DNA from: Verrucomicrobia bacterium ADurb.Bin006
Lineage (GTDB): Bacteria; Verrucomicrobiota; Verrucomicrobiia; Limisphaerales; J093
Direction of reading: 5' to 3'
Assembly: GCA_002071485.1 (NCBI GenBank)
Contig: MWFF01000061.1
Coordinates: 27,124-91,123 of the forward strand
DNA: 64,000 nucleotides
Notes under the pieces: generated by a model
Told to the model about the DNA's origin: nothing
The model's input: the letters and a program-made list of their open reading frames with translations, nothing else
Database searches by the model: none
In this document: positions 16,926 through 25,080 of the stretch, one piece after another
Layout: each line of letters begins with the position of its first letter
Numbering within the stretch: the stretch's first letter is position 1
Made by a program: the position numbers and the translations under genes

Positions 16926-17732
16926 ATGGCCAGGCCTCAGCGCAAGGGAACTGAGGACACGCCTCGTCGGTCTGAGCCGCGGCTCGTGTGTGAACGCCTC
17001 GACGCCGCTCTGGTGCGGCGCAACCTCAGCCCGAGCAGGGACAAGGCCAAGCGCATGGTTCTAGCGGGCCAGGTGCGGGTGGATGGCCAGGTGGCCCGAA
17101 AGCCCAGCGAGCCGGTCCGCGACTCGGCCGTCATCGCGATCGACGCCCCCGAGAAATATGTGAGCCGCGGCGGATTGAAGCTCGAGCATGCGCTCGAGTC
17201 GTTTGGCATCGACGCGCGCGGCGCCACCGCCCTCGATGTCGGGGCTTCCACGGGCGGGTTCACCGATTGTCTTCTCCAGCACGGCGCCGCGCGGGTATTC
17301 GCCGTCGATGTCGGGCGCGGTCAACTGGCCTGGAAGCTCCGTCAGGACGTCCGGGTGCACGCCATCGAGGGTCTGAATGCGCGCCATCTTGCGGCGGGTT
17401 GTTTTCCGGCGCCGTTCGCCCCGGTGGACATCGCGGTGATTGACTGTTCCTTCATCTCGTTGCGGCTCGTCCTCCCGCCCACGGCGGCGCTCGTCCGCCC
17501 CCGGGGCTGCCTTGTGGCTCTCGTGAAGCCGCAGTTCGAGGCCGGTCGGGCCGAGGCGAGTCGGGGCGGGGGGGTCATCACCGATCCGGCGGTGCATCGG
17601 CGTGTCCTCGGCGAGCTCGAGGCCTTCGTCGGCGGCTTCGGCGGTTTGCGCTGGCGTGCGGTGACGGAATCACCTATTCTGGGGCCGGCGGGCAACAAAG
17701 AGTTCTTGGCGTTGATTGAAAAGACTACCTGA
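16926..17732 (+). CDS. tlyA: TlyA-family S4/FtsJ rRNA methyltransferase
   Basis: Putative 2'-O-ribose rRNA methyltransferase (268 residues); Mycobacterium TlyA methylates C1409 and C1920. An S4 RNA-binding domain (about 20-80) has 'ERLDAALVRRNLSPSRDKAK' and 'VRVDGQVARKPSEPV'. The FtsJ-like Rossmann domain starts 'YVSRGGLKLEHAL', with SAM motif 'ALDVGASTGGFTDCLLQ' and then 'VIDCSFISL' and 'VALVKPQFEAGR'. Activity as a hemolysin is not implied. It overlaps nadK by 17 nt. Confidence 0.87.
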   Translation: MARPQRKGTEDTPRRSEPRLVCERLDAALVRRNLSPSRDKAKRMVLAGQVRVDGQVARKPSEPVRDSAVIAIDAPEKYVSRGGLKLEHALESFGIDARGATALDVGASTGGFTDCLLQHGAARVFAVDVGRGQLAWKLRQDVRVHAIEGLNARHLAAGCFPAPFAPVDIAVIDCSFISLRLVLPPTAALVRPRGCLVALVKPQFEAGRAEASRGGGVITDPAVHRRVLGELEAFVGGFGGLRWRAVTESPILGPAGNKEFLALIEKTT

Positions 17733-18600
17733 TTCGATTCGCCGGGTGGGCCTGGTCGGGAATCCGGAGAAAGTCGCCACCCGCAGCGTGGCGCGCAAGG
17801 CGAGGGCGCTGATTGCCGCCGCCGGCCGGGACGTGCTCGTCGATGCCGGCACGGCCGAGTTTGTCGGGCTTTCCGACGCGCGTTTCGAGTCGGTCACGGC
17901 GCTGGCCGGGGAGTGCGATCTGCTGATTGTGCTTGGAGGGGACGGCACGATTCTCCGTGTCGCCCGGCAGGCCGCCGGCTCCGGCACGCCGATTCTGGGG
18001 ATCAACCTGGGCCGTCTGGGCTTTCTCACCGCCAGTTCGTCCGCCAACCTGGGCCGCACCCTCGAGGCGGTGTGGTCGGGGCAGTGCCACGTCGAGTCGC
18101 GTCCCCTGATCGAGGCCACGGGTCGGGGACGCCACGGGCGGATTCACGAGCTGGCGCTCAACGACTTTGTCGTCAGCCACGGCATGGTCCCGCGCCTGAT
18201 CGAACTCGAGGTGAAGGTCGACCGTGAAGTGCTGACCAGCTACCGAGGCGATGGCTTGATCGTCAGTTCGCCGACCGGGTCGACGGCGTACTCGCTCGCC
18301 GCCGGCGGCGCCGTGGTGAGTCCCCAGGCCGATGTGTTCGCCCTCACGCCCATCTGCCCGCATACACTCTCGAATCGGTCGGTGATCGTGAGCCTGAGTT
18401 CGACCGTCGAGGTCCGCCTGCTTAGCGAACGGGTGGACACGTTCCTGGCCGCTGACGGCCAGACCCGCGCCGAGTTGCGGGTCGGCGACTGGCTCAAGGT
18501 GCGGCGCAGCCGCAGCACGACGCACTTGGTGCGCTTGCCGGAGAGCTCGTTTTTTGGGACGCTGCGCCAGAAACTGAACTGGAGCGGGTCCAGCGTCTGA
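17716..18600 (+). CDS. nadK: NAD kinase
   Basis: ATP-dependent NAD+ kinase making NADP+, 294 residues. Motifs: 'LIVLGGDGTILR' with GGDG at 74-77, 'GINLGRLGFLT', 'ALNDFVVSHG' (NE/D motif) and 'GDGLIVSSPTGSTAYSLAAGG'. The start is a TTG at 17716 lying inside the end of tlyA; GTG 17746 is the alternative. Translational coupling with tlyA is likely. Confidence 0.93.
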   Translation: MKRLPDSIRRVGLVGNPEKVATRSVARKARALIAAAGRDVLVDAGTAEFVGLSDARFESVTALAGECDLLIVLGGDGTILRVARQAAGSGTPILGINLGRLGFLTASSSANLGRTLEAVWSGQCHVESRPLIEATGRGRHGRIHELALNDFVVSHGMVPRLIELEVKVDREVLTSYRGDGLIVSSPTGSTAYSLAAGGAVVSPQADVFALTPICPHTLSNRSVIVSLSSTVEVRLLSERVDTFLAADGQTRAELRVGDWLKVRRSRSTTHLVRLPESSFFGTLRQKLNWSGSSV

Positions 18601-18681
18601 GGAGAGCAGCCGGCGATCAGGCCCGGCCTTGCCCGGGTTCGACGGTCGCGCGACGCGTCTGCCTCCGCAAGCCGCAATGAC

Positions 18682-19695
18682 ATGGTACGTCTGGTTGACA
18701 TCGCGAGGCAGGCCGGTGTGTCCGTAATGACGGTCTCCCGCGTATTGCGGGACGCGCCGAACGTCTCTACGGCCACCCGGACGCGTGTGCACGCCCTGGC
18801 GGAGCAGATGGGCTATGTGCCCAATGCCATGGCCCAGAGTTTGCGCACCCGCAGCACGCGGCTGATCGCCTATGTCGTCCCAAGCGTCGCCGATCCGATG
18901 GCCACGCGCATTCTGCTGGCCCTCAGCGAGCAGGCGCATGATCTTGGACACGACTTGCTCGTAAGCCAGTCGCTCAATCGGCTCGACCGGGAGGAGACCT
19001 GCATCCGCCGCGCGCTCGCCCGTCGTGTCGAGGGCTTCTTCCTTCAGCCGGTCTATCGGCTCGATCCCTCCGCCCCCGCGTACGACGAGGTGCGGCGGCA
19101 CGGGGCGAAGGTGGTTGTCTTGGGGCCTAAACCGCCGTTCTGCGAGGCGTTCGTCAACGTCGAGGCCGACGAGGCCCTGGCGGCCGGCGAGGCCACTGCC
19201 CATTTGATCGAGCTTGGCCATCGCCGCATCGCATTCCTGTCAGGCCCGCCCACGTCGCCCGCCGCTCAGAACCGCTTCGAGGGTTATCGTCGCGCCCTGC
19301 GCAAGGCCGGGCTCGAGGTCGATGACGGTCTCATCTTTCATGCCGGCGAAACGATGGAAGACGGGATGAAGGCGGCCGCGCAGATGCTCGGCGAGAGCGC
19401 CGCCGCCACGGCGGTTCAGGCGGTCAACGACCAGGTCGCCATGGGAGCCGCCGCGTTCTTCTTCGATCGCGGCCTGAGAATCCCGCAGGATATTTCGGTC
19501 GTGGGCTGCGGCAACATCCCGTTCAGCGAGTGCTTTCGCGTGCCGCTCACGACGGTGCGGCAGCCCAAATACCAACTCGGTTTGGCCGCCGTTGGCATGA
19601 TGCAGGCGCTGCTCCGCGGCGAATCGGTCAGTTCCCGGTTGCTGCCCGGCACGCTCGTTGTCCGCGCCAGCACCGGACCTCCCCGAGCCGGTTAG
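18682..19695 (+). CDS. LacI-family transcriptional regulator
   Basis: A 337-residue repressor. The helix-turn-helix is at residues 3-25 ('LVDIARQAGVSVMTVSRVLR') with hinge 'NAMAQSLRTRSTRLIAYVVP'. The periplasmic-binding-protein-like sensor domain (about 60-330) contains 'TAHLIELGHRRIAFLSGP', 'AVNDQVAMGAAAFFFDRG', 'ISVVGCGNIPFSECFRVPL' and 'LTTVRQPKYQLGL'. The ligand is probably a sugar, but no sugar operon is next to it; the nearest is the symporter-galM operon 6.6 kb away. It follows nadK by 81 bp and may be transcribed with it or alone. Confidence 0.9.
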   Translation: MVRLVDIARQAGVSVMTVSRVLRDAPNVSTATRTRVHALAEQMGYVPNAMAQSLRTRSTRLIAYVVPSVADPMATRILLALSEQAHDLGHDLLVSQSLNRLDREETCIRRALARRVEGFFLQPVYRLDPSAPAYDEVRRHGAKVVVLGPKPPFCEAFVNVEADEALAAGEATAHLIELGHRRIAFLSGPPTSPAAQNRFEGYRRALRKAGLEVDDGLIFHAGETMEDGMKAAAQMLGESAAATAVQAVNDQVAMGAAAFFFDRGLRIPQDISVVGCGNIPFSECFRVPLTTVRQPKYQLGLAAVGMMQALLRGESVSSRLLPGTLVVRASTGPPRAG

Positions 19696-19761
19696 CCCGC
19701 GCATGACACAAATTCAGGGCAACGCGGATCGGTGGGTTGCGGTCGCCTGCTTCGCACAGGC

Positions 19762-19847
19762 CATGATCTCACGCCAAGACGCAAAGCCGCCAAGGCCGGA
19801 CAGGGTGGGGCAGTTGTCCAGGCGTCTTCGCGTCATTGCGTGAATCA
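19762..19847. repeat. REPIN-like inverted repeat (family 6)
   Basis: Two arms of about 30 nt in inverted orientation: left ATGATCTCACGCCAAGACGC and, on the other strand, right ATGATTCACGCAATGACGCG, matching at roughly 70 percent, with a GC-rich centre. It lies in the 323-bp gap between the LacI gene and panB; the rest of this gap shows nothing I recognise. Confidence 0.5.
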
Positions 19848-20018
19848 TAGCCCCAATTCCAGGAGCGGCCCCAACGAGGAAGTCCGCCGATTTGGCAATG
19901 CCACGGCACGGGCTGCGCCATGCGGATGCTCGGATTCCGTGCAGAGGCCCACAGTCTTGGCAGGGCCGAGTGGCAAGCAGTTTTGTGCACAAGTGTTGCG
20001 CGCCGTGAAGGGCTCGAG

Positions 20019-20789
20019 TTACACCGAGCGGCTCCAGTCCTCGATGGCCGCGCGCATCTGGTCGAAGGCCCGGACGCGCGGCGTCACGAACCGCGGGGTG
20101 AACCAGGGAAATGTCCCGACCAGGTCATTGACGACCAGGATTTGGCCGTCGCAGTCGGGTCCGGATCCGATGCCAATGGTCGGGATGGCTACCGCGCGGG
20201 TAACTTCGAGGGCAACGGCCGGCCAGACCAGTTCGAGCACCACGGCAAAAGCCCCCGCCTCGGCCAGGAAGCGCGCGTCTTCGAGCAGGGCCTTGCGCTC
20301 GTGCTCGCGTTTGCCCTTGATGTGATAGCCGCCTTCTTCGAGGACATGCTGCGGCAGCATGCCGAGGTGGCCGAGGAACGGAATCCCTTCGGCCACAATC
20401 GCCCGCACCTGGTCCGCGATGGCCAGCCCTCCCTCGGCCTTGACGGCCTCGGCTCCCGCGGCCACGAGCCGACGGGCGTTGACGACGGCTTCCGCGGGCG
20501 TGCGGTAGCTCCGGGAGGGCAGGTCGGCCGCGAGGAGAGCCCTGGGGCGGGCCCGTGCGGCGGCGCGGGTGTGATGTTCCATGACTTCCATGGTCACCGC
20601 GGTGGTATCCGGGTAGCCCAGGACGACCATTCCGAGCGAATCCCCGACGAGAATGAGCGGGATGCCGGCTTCGTCCAGCAGACGGGTCGTCGGGTAATCG
20701 TATGCGGTCAGGGCCGGGATTCTTGCGCCGCCCTTGCGAGCCCGCACGTGATCAGCGGTGATCTTCGAAGTATCCACGCAGCCAAACAT
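20019..20789 (-). CDS. panB: 3-methyl-2-oxobutanoate hydroxymethyltransferase
   Basis: First committed step of pantothenate synthesis (ketopantoate formation with methylenetetrahydrofolate); 256 residues, TIM barrel. Motifs: 'ALTAYDYPTTRLLDEAGI', 'ILVGDSLGMVVLGY', the substrate-binding segment 'EAVKAEGG' with the metal-ligand Glu, 'FLGHLGMLPQHV', 'VLELVWPAVALEVT' (in most homologues 'E.VP'), and 'IGIGSGPDCDGQILVVNDLVG'. ATG 20789 gives the conserved N-terminus. No panC or panD nearby. Divergent from recF across 92 bp. Confidence 0.93.
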   Translation of the reverse strand: MFGCVDTSKITADHVRARKGGARIPALTAYDYPTTRLLDEAGIPLILVGDSLGMVVLGYPDTTAVTMEVMEHHTRAAARARPRALLAADLPSRSYRTPAEAVVNARRLVAAGAEAVKAEGGLAIADQVRAIVAEGIPFLGHLGMLPQHVLEEGGYHIKGKREHERKALLEDARFLAEAGAFAVVLELVWPAVALEVTRAVAIPTIGIGSGPDCDGQILVVNDLVGTFPWFTPRFVTPRVRAFDQMRAAIEDWSRSV

Positions 20790-20881
20790 GCGTCGCCACG
20801 AGCAGGGAACAAGCGGAAAATGAGATTGGCCGATGCCAGGATTGCTTTGAAGTCCTGTCACCCTGCGATTACGCTTCGGCC

Positions 20882-21982
20882 ATGCATTTGGCCCACCTGC
20901 GTTTGCGCGATTTCCGCAACTACGCCCGGCTGGATGCCGATTTTCCGCCCGGTTTCCACCTGCTGCTGGGGAACAACGCCCAGGGCAAAACCAACATTCT
21001 CGAGGCGATCTACCTGCTGGCCACCCTGCGCTCGTTTCGCGGTGTCGGGGGCGCGCAGATGGTGCGGCATGGCCAGAAAGGGTACTTCGTTGGCGCCTCG
21101 GTCGTCGGCCCGGGCACGCGGGAGATCAAGCTGTACTGGTCGGCGTCCGAGCGGCGGATCAGCCTCAACGGCCAGCCGATCCGCCGTTTGACAGATTACC
21201 TCGGCGCGGTGCGGGCGGTGGTGTTCTGCACCGAGGACCAGCAATTGGTGAAGGGGCCCGGGAGCCGGCGGCGGCGGTTTCTCGATCTTCTGCTGTCGCA
21301 GACAGCGCCGGCGTATCTGCCGCTGCTGCAGCGCTACCTCAGGGCCCTGCGCTCGCGCAACGCCCTCCTCAAACAGCGCGTGACGGACGAAGCCGCCCTG
21401 GACAGCTTCACCCGTGAGGTCGTGGCGGCGGGCAACGAGATCATGCGATGGCGACGCGAATTCACGCCTCGCCTCTCTCCCCTGGTGCGGCTTGCGTATC
21501 GCAAGATCTCGAACGGCGCGGAGGATCTCCGGCTCGATTATCAACCGAGCGCGAAGGTGGATTTCGCGGTCGAACTGGCCCAGGCGCGCTCTCGGGAGCG
21601 TATCTTCCGGACCACTGTCTGCGGCCCGCATCGCGACGAACTGCGGCTGTTGCTCGACGAGAAGCCGGTGGCCCAATTCGCCAGCGAGGGACAAAAACGC
21701 ACCCTGGCCATCGCCCTCAAGATGGCCCAGGCCGAGTATGTGACGGGTCTGCATGGCGCCCCGCCCATCCTGGTGATCGACGACGTGATGGGCGAGCTGG
21801 ACGCGAAGCGGCGCAGCGGCCTCTTGCCGTTGATCGAGCGGTCGCACCAGGCAAGCAGCCAGGTGTTCATGACGTGCACGGAGGAGAACTGGCCGCGCGA
21901 ACTCGGCCGGCAGCTTCATCGCTGGGAGGTGCGCGCGGGCACGCTGATCCGGATCGAGGACTCGATCCGGGGTCCGATGTGA
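20882..21982 (+). CDS. recF: DNA replication and repair protein RecF
   Basis: SMC-like ATPase that loads RecA at gaps; 366 residues, standard length. Walker A is 'LLLGNNAQGKTNILEAIYLL' (about 28-47), the signature motif is 'FASEGQKRTLAIALKMAQAE', and Walker B/D-loop is 'PILVIDDVMGELDAKRR'. The classical dnaA-dnaN-recF-gyrB order is not kept; panB lies upstream and serS downstream. Confidence 0.94.
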   Translation: MHLAHLRLRDFRNYARLDADFPPGFHLLLGNNAQGKTNILEAIYLLATLRSFRGVGGAQMVRHGQKGYFVGASVVGPGTREIKLYWSASERRISLNGQPIRRLTDYLGAVRAVVFCTEDQQLVKGPGSRRRRFLDLLLSQTAPAYLPLLQRYLRALRSRNALLKQRVTDEAALDSFTREVVAAGNEIMRWRREFTPRLSPLVRLAYRKISNGAEDLRLDYQPSAKVDFAVELAQARSRERIFRTTVCGPHRDELRLLLDEKPVAQFASEGQKRTLAIALKMAQAEYVTGLHGAPPILVIDDVMGELDAKRRSGLLPLIERSHQASSQVFMTCTEENWPRELGRQLHRWEVRAGTLIRIEDSIRGPM

Positions 21983-22017
21983 TCGGCCGTGTCGAAACGG
22001 TTGAATGCGCACGGGGA

Positions 22018-22140
22018 CCATGAACCGGTGCGAAGCGCCGACGCCTGCCTGCCGGCAGGCAGGGCCTCGTCGCCCCGAACTCCTTCAAAAACACTCTTCG
22101 GCGGGGGACGAGCCGTTCCCCTCCTGGGTTCGGTTCATTG
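22018..22140. repeat. family-3 inverted-repeat element, variant copy
   Basis: Bounded by CATGAACCGGTGCG on the left and, inverted, CAATGAACCGAACC on the right. The interior has GCCTGCCTGCCGGCAGGCAG and GGGGGACGAGCCGTTCCCC, as in the copies at 56854 and 61911 (orientation as the latter). It separates recF from serS and lies 66 bp before the serS start. Confidence 0.6.
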
Positions 22141-22205
22141 CGAGAGAGACTTGGGGGTCTCGCGTCGCCCTTGCCCAGGCAAGGGGCGGCGCGCATACTC
22201 GGCGG

Positions 22206-23522
22206 ATGCTCGATGTCAAACTGATTCGGGATCAGCGGGACCTGGTGCGGGAACGCCTGGCCAGCCGGGGCGGCGGTGACGAGGCCAAGGTGGACGAGGT
22301 GCTTGGGATCGATGCGCAACGGCGCCAGGCTTTGGCGGAGGTCGAGGCTCTCAAGGCGCAGCGCAACCGTGTGTCGAAGGAAATCGGCGCCCTGATGGGG
22401 CAGCGCAAGCTCGCCGAGGCCGAGGCGCGCAAGGCCGAGACGCGTCAGATCGGCGACCGGATTGCCGAGTTGGACGGGAAGGTCGCGGCGCTCGAGGAGG
22501 CGCGGGATCAGGTTCTTCTGCGGCTGCCGAATCTTCCGCACGCGAGCGTGCCGGCTGGTCGGGCTGCCGAGGACAACGTCGTCGTTCGGATGTGGGGAGA
22601 GAAGCCGGTGTCGGTTTTTCCTCTGCTGCCGCATGTGGACCTCTGCAGTCGGCTGAAGCTGGTCGATTTCGGCCGCGGCGCGAAGCTGTCGGGGAGCGGC
22701 TTCTTGCTCTACACGGGCTGGGGCGCGCGACTCGAACGGGCGCTGATCTCGTTTCTTCTGGACCTGCACACCGGCCAGCACGAGTACACCGAGGTCTCGC
22801 CGCCGTACCTGATCGGGCGGGACTGCATGGTGGGAGTTGGGCAGTTCCCGAAATTCGAGGATCAGGCCTACGCGGTGCAGGAGGGATTGGACAGTTCGAC
22901 TCTGGGCAAACTCTACCTCCTCCCGACCGCCGAGGCGCCGGTTGCCAACATCCATCGGGACGAGATTCTCCTGGAGGCCCAGCTTCCGATCCGTTACGTG
23001 GCCTACAGTCCGTGCTTCCGGGCGGAGGCGGGCGCGGCGGGCGTGGGGACGCGGGGGATGATCCGCGTGCACCAGTTCGACAAGGTCGAGCTGATCAAGA
23101 TTGTGCGGCCGGAGGATGGATACGCGGAGCACGAGAAGATGGTGGCCGATGCGGAGCGGGTTCTGCAACTGCTGGGGCTGCATTATCGGGTTGTGCTCTT
23201 GTGCGCGGGGGATATGGGATTCGCCAGTGCCAAGACCTATGATATCGAGGTCTGGGCTCCCGCGCAGGGCCAGTACCTCGAGGTGTCAAGCTGCTCGAAC
23301 TGCGAGGACTACCAGGCGCGCCGGATGAACTGCCGGTACAAGCTGGCCGACGGCGGCAATCGGTTCCCGCACATCCTCAACGGCAGCGGAACAGCCTTGG
23401 CCCGCCTCTTTGTCGCGCTGATCGAGACGCACCAGCAGGCCGACGGTTCGGTATCGATTCCCGAGCCGTTGCGCCCCTACCTGGGCGCGGACCGTCTGCC
23501 CCTGCCGGCGTGCTGCCCATGA
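22206..23522 (+). CDS. serS: seryl-tRNA synthetase
   Basis: Class II aminoacyl-tRNA synthetase charging tRNA-Ser (and tRNA-Sec); 438 residues. The N-terminal tRNA-binding coiled coil is at about 28-105. Class II motif 2 is 'YSPCFRAEAGAAGVGTRGMI' with 'RVHQFDKVELIK', and motif 3 is 'LNGSGTALARLFVALIE'; the seryl-adenylate site 'LLPTAEAPVANIH' and 'SSCSNCEDYQARRMN' are also intact. ATG 22206 is the family start. The stop overlaps glgA as ATGA. Confidence 0.95.
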   Translation: MLDVKLIRDQRDLVRERLASRGGGDEAKVDEVLGIDAQRRQALAEVEALKAQRNRVSKEIGALMGQRKLAEAEARKAETRQIGDRIAELDGKVAALEEARDQVLLRLPNLPHASVPAGRAAEDNVVVRMWGEKPVSVFPLLPHVDLCSRLKLVDFGRGAKLSGSGFLLYTGWGARLERALISFLLDLHTGQHEYTEVSPPYLIGRDCMVGVGQFPKFEDQAYAVQEGLDSSTLGKLYLLPTAEAPVANIHRDEILLEAQLPIRYVAYSPCFRAEAGAAGVGTRGMIRVHQFDKVELIKIVRPEDGYAEHEKMVADAERVLQLLGLHYRVVLLCAGDMGFASAKTYDIEVWAPAQGQYLEVSSCSNCEDYQARRMNCRYKLADGGNRFPHILNGSGTALARLFVALIETHQQADGSVSIPEPLRPYLGADRLPLPACCP

Positions 23523-24970
23523 GGATTCTACTGGCGAGCAGCGAAATCTTCCCGTACTCGAAGAGCGGGGGCCTGGCGGACATGGTGGCGGCGTTGGCCA
23601 AGTCCCTGGCCGCGGCGGGACACCAGGTCGGGGTGGTCACGCCGCTTTACGCCGGCATTCGCGAACGTTTTCACGGATTGCATCCGTTCGACTGGCGGAT
23701 GCAGTTGCCGCTGGGAGGCAACCTCGTGAGCGCGTCGGTCTGGGTGGCCGAGCCGGCGGCGAACCTCACCCTCTACTTCATCGACCAGCCCGGCTTTTTT
23801 CGGCGTCGCGGGCTGTACGGCACGCCACAGGGGGAGTTTGCGGACAACGCGGATCGGTTTGTCTTTTTTGCGAAGTGCGTCGCGCACCTGGCTCGATATT
23901 TGCCCTGGGTTCCGCAGGTCGTGCATGTGAACGACTGGCACACGGCGCTCACCCCCTTGCTGATCAGGCATCAGGCCTTGACCGATGGATGGGCCGCGCC
24001 GCCGGCCACGTGCCTCACCATCCACAACCTGGCCTACCAGGGTGTCTACCCGGCTCAGACGTTCGCGCTGTCCAATCTCCCCTGGTCCTATTTCACCGCG
24101 GACGGCGCCGAATTCCACGGACAGTTCAACTGCCTCAAGACCGGCCTGGTCTCGAGCGACGCGATCACGACCGTGAGCCCGAGCTACGCCGGGGAGATTC
24201 AAACCCCCGACCACGGGTGCGGTCTCGAGGGCGTTTTGCGCCTCCGAGCCGGCGCCCTGACCGGGATTCTCAACGGGGTCGATTACGACGAATGGCGGAC
24301 TACGGGCAACAGGTTTCTGGCGGCGCCGTACGAGGCCGACGATCTCTCAGGCAAGGACGCGAACAAGCTCGCCCTCCAGCGCGAGATGGGGCTTCCGCCG
24401 ATGCCCGGCACGCCGTTGTTCGGGATGGTGACTCGGCTGGTGCATCAGAAGGGGATTGACCTGGCCCTGGGCGCGCTGGAAGAGATGCTGGCTGGCGATC
24501 TTCAGTTCGTCCTGCTGGGAAGCGGTTTGGTCGAGTTCCAGGAGGCGTTCCTCGAACTCGAAGAGCGCCATCCGCTCAAGGCGGCAATCCGGCTCGGTTA
24601 CAATCACGCCCTCGCACACCGCATCGAGGCCGGCTGCGACTTCTTCCTGATGCCTTCGCAATTCGAGCCAAGCGGCTTGAATCAGATGTACAGCCTGCGC
24701 TACGGCACGGTCCCGGTGGTGCGCGCGACAGGCGGGCTGATCGATTCCGTCGTGGACATTCGCGAAAACCTGGAGCGCGCCAATGGCATCAAGTTCCGGG
24801 ATTACTCGACGGCGGCACTGGCCAAGGCGATGCGCAAGGCCCTGGCCCTGTACCGTGAGCCGGATCTCCTTCTCGATTATCGGCGCAACGGCATGCGGGC
24901 CGATTTCTCGTGGGACCGGAGCACCGCGCAATACGTCGAGGTCTATCGGCGCATCACACGCCGCGCTTGA
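23519..24970 (+). CDS. glgA: glycogen synthase (ADP-glucose type)
   Basis: GT5 glycosyltransferase extending alpha-1,4-glucan from ADP-glucose; 483 residues. It has the N-terminal 'FPYSKSGGLADMV' (KxGGL nucleotide-sugar motif near residue 15), 'VHVNDWHTALTPLL', 'CLTIHNLAYQGVYP', 'GILNGVDYDEW', 'GMVTRLVHQKGIDL' and 'MPSQFEPSGLNQMYSLRYG' with the E/Q retaining-GT motif. It is coupled to serS by ATGA overlap, an unusual pairing. No glgB, glgC or glgP nearby. Confidence 0.94.
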   Translation: MRILLASSEIFPYSKSGGLADMVAALAKSLAAAGHQVGVVTPLYAGIRERFHGLHPFDWRMQLPLGGNLVSASVWVAEPAANLTLYFIDQPGFFRRRGLYGTPQGEFADNADRFVFFAKCVAHLARYLPWVPQVVHVNDWHTALTPLLIRHQALTDGWAAPPATCLTIHNLAYQGVYPAQTFALSNLPWSYFTADGAEFHGQFNCLKTGLVSSDAITTVSPSYAGEIQTPDHGCGLEGVLRLRAGALTGILNGVDYDEWRTTGNRFLAAPYEADDLSGKDANKLALQREMGLPPMPGTPLFGMVTRLVHQKGIDLALGALEEMLAGDLQFVLLGSGLVEFQEAFLELEERHPLKAAIRLGYNHALAHRIEAGCDFFLMPSQFEPSGLNQMYSLRYGTVPVVRATGGLIDSVVDIRENLERANGIKFRDYSTAALAKAMRKALALYREPDLLLDYRRNGMRADFSWDRSTAQYVEVYRRITRRA

Positions 24971-25063
24971 TCTCCCGCCGATCCGGGGGGCGCGCGGCGC
25001 CAGCCCGCATCGTCACTTCTTTTGCGTGCTCCAGCTTCGCGGTGTCCAAAAGTGGAGAGAAAT

Positions 25064-25080
25064 GCAGGCTAACGGCCTGC
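25064..25080 (-). terminator. possible hairpin at end of actin-like gene
   Basis: Minus strand GCAGGC-CGTTA-GCCTGC, with the TAG stop codon of the actin-like gene in the loop, followed by ATTTCTCTCC. The stem is short and the T-run weak. Confidence 0.3.

Noticed and set aside
12100..21000. Possible replication origin near rpmH-rnpA-yidC and recF.
   Set aside because: No dnaA or dnaN is present and no cluster of TTATCCACA-type DnaA boxes or AT-rich unwinding region was seen in the gaps.
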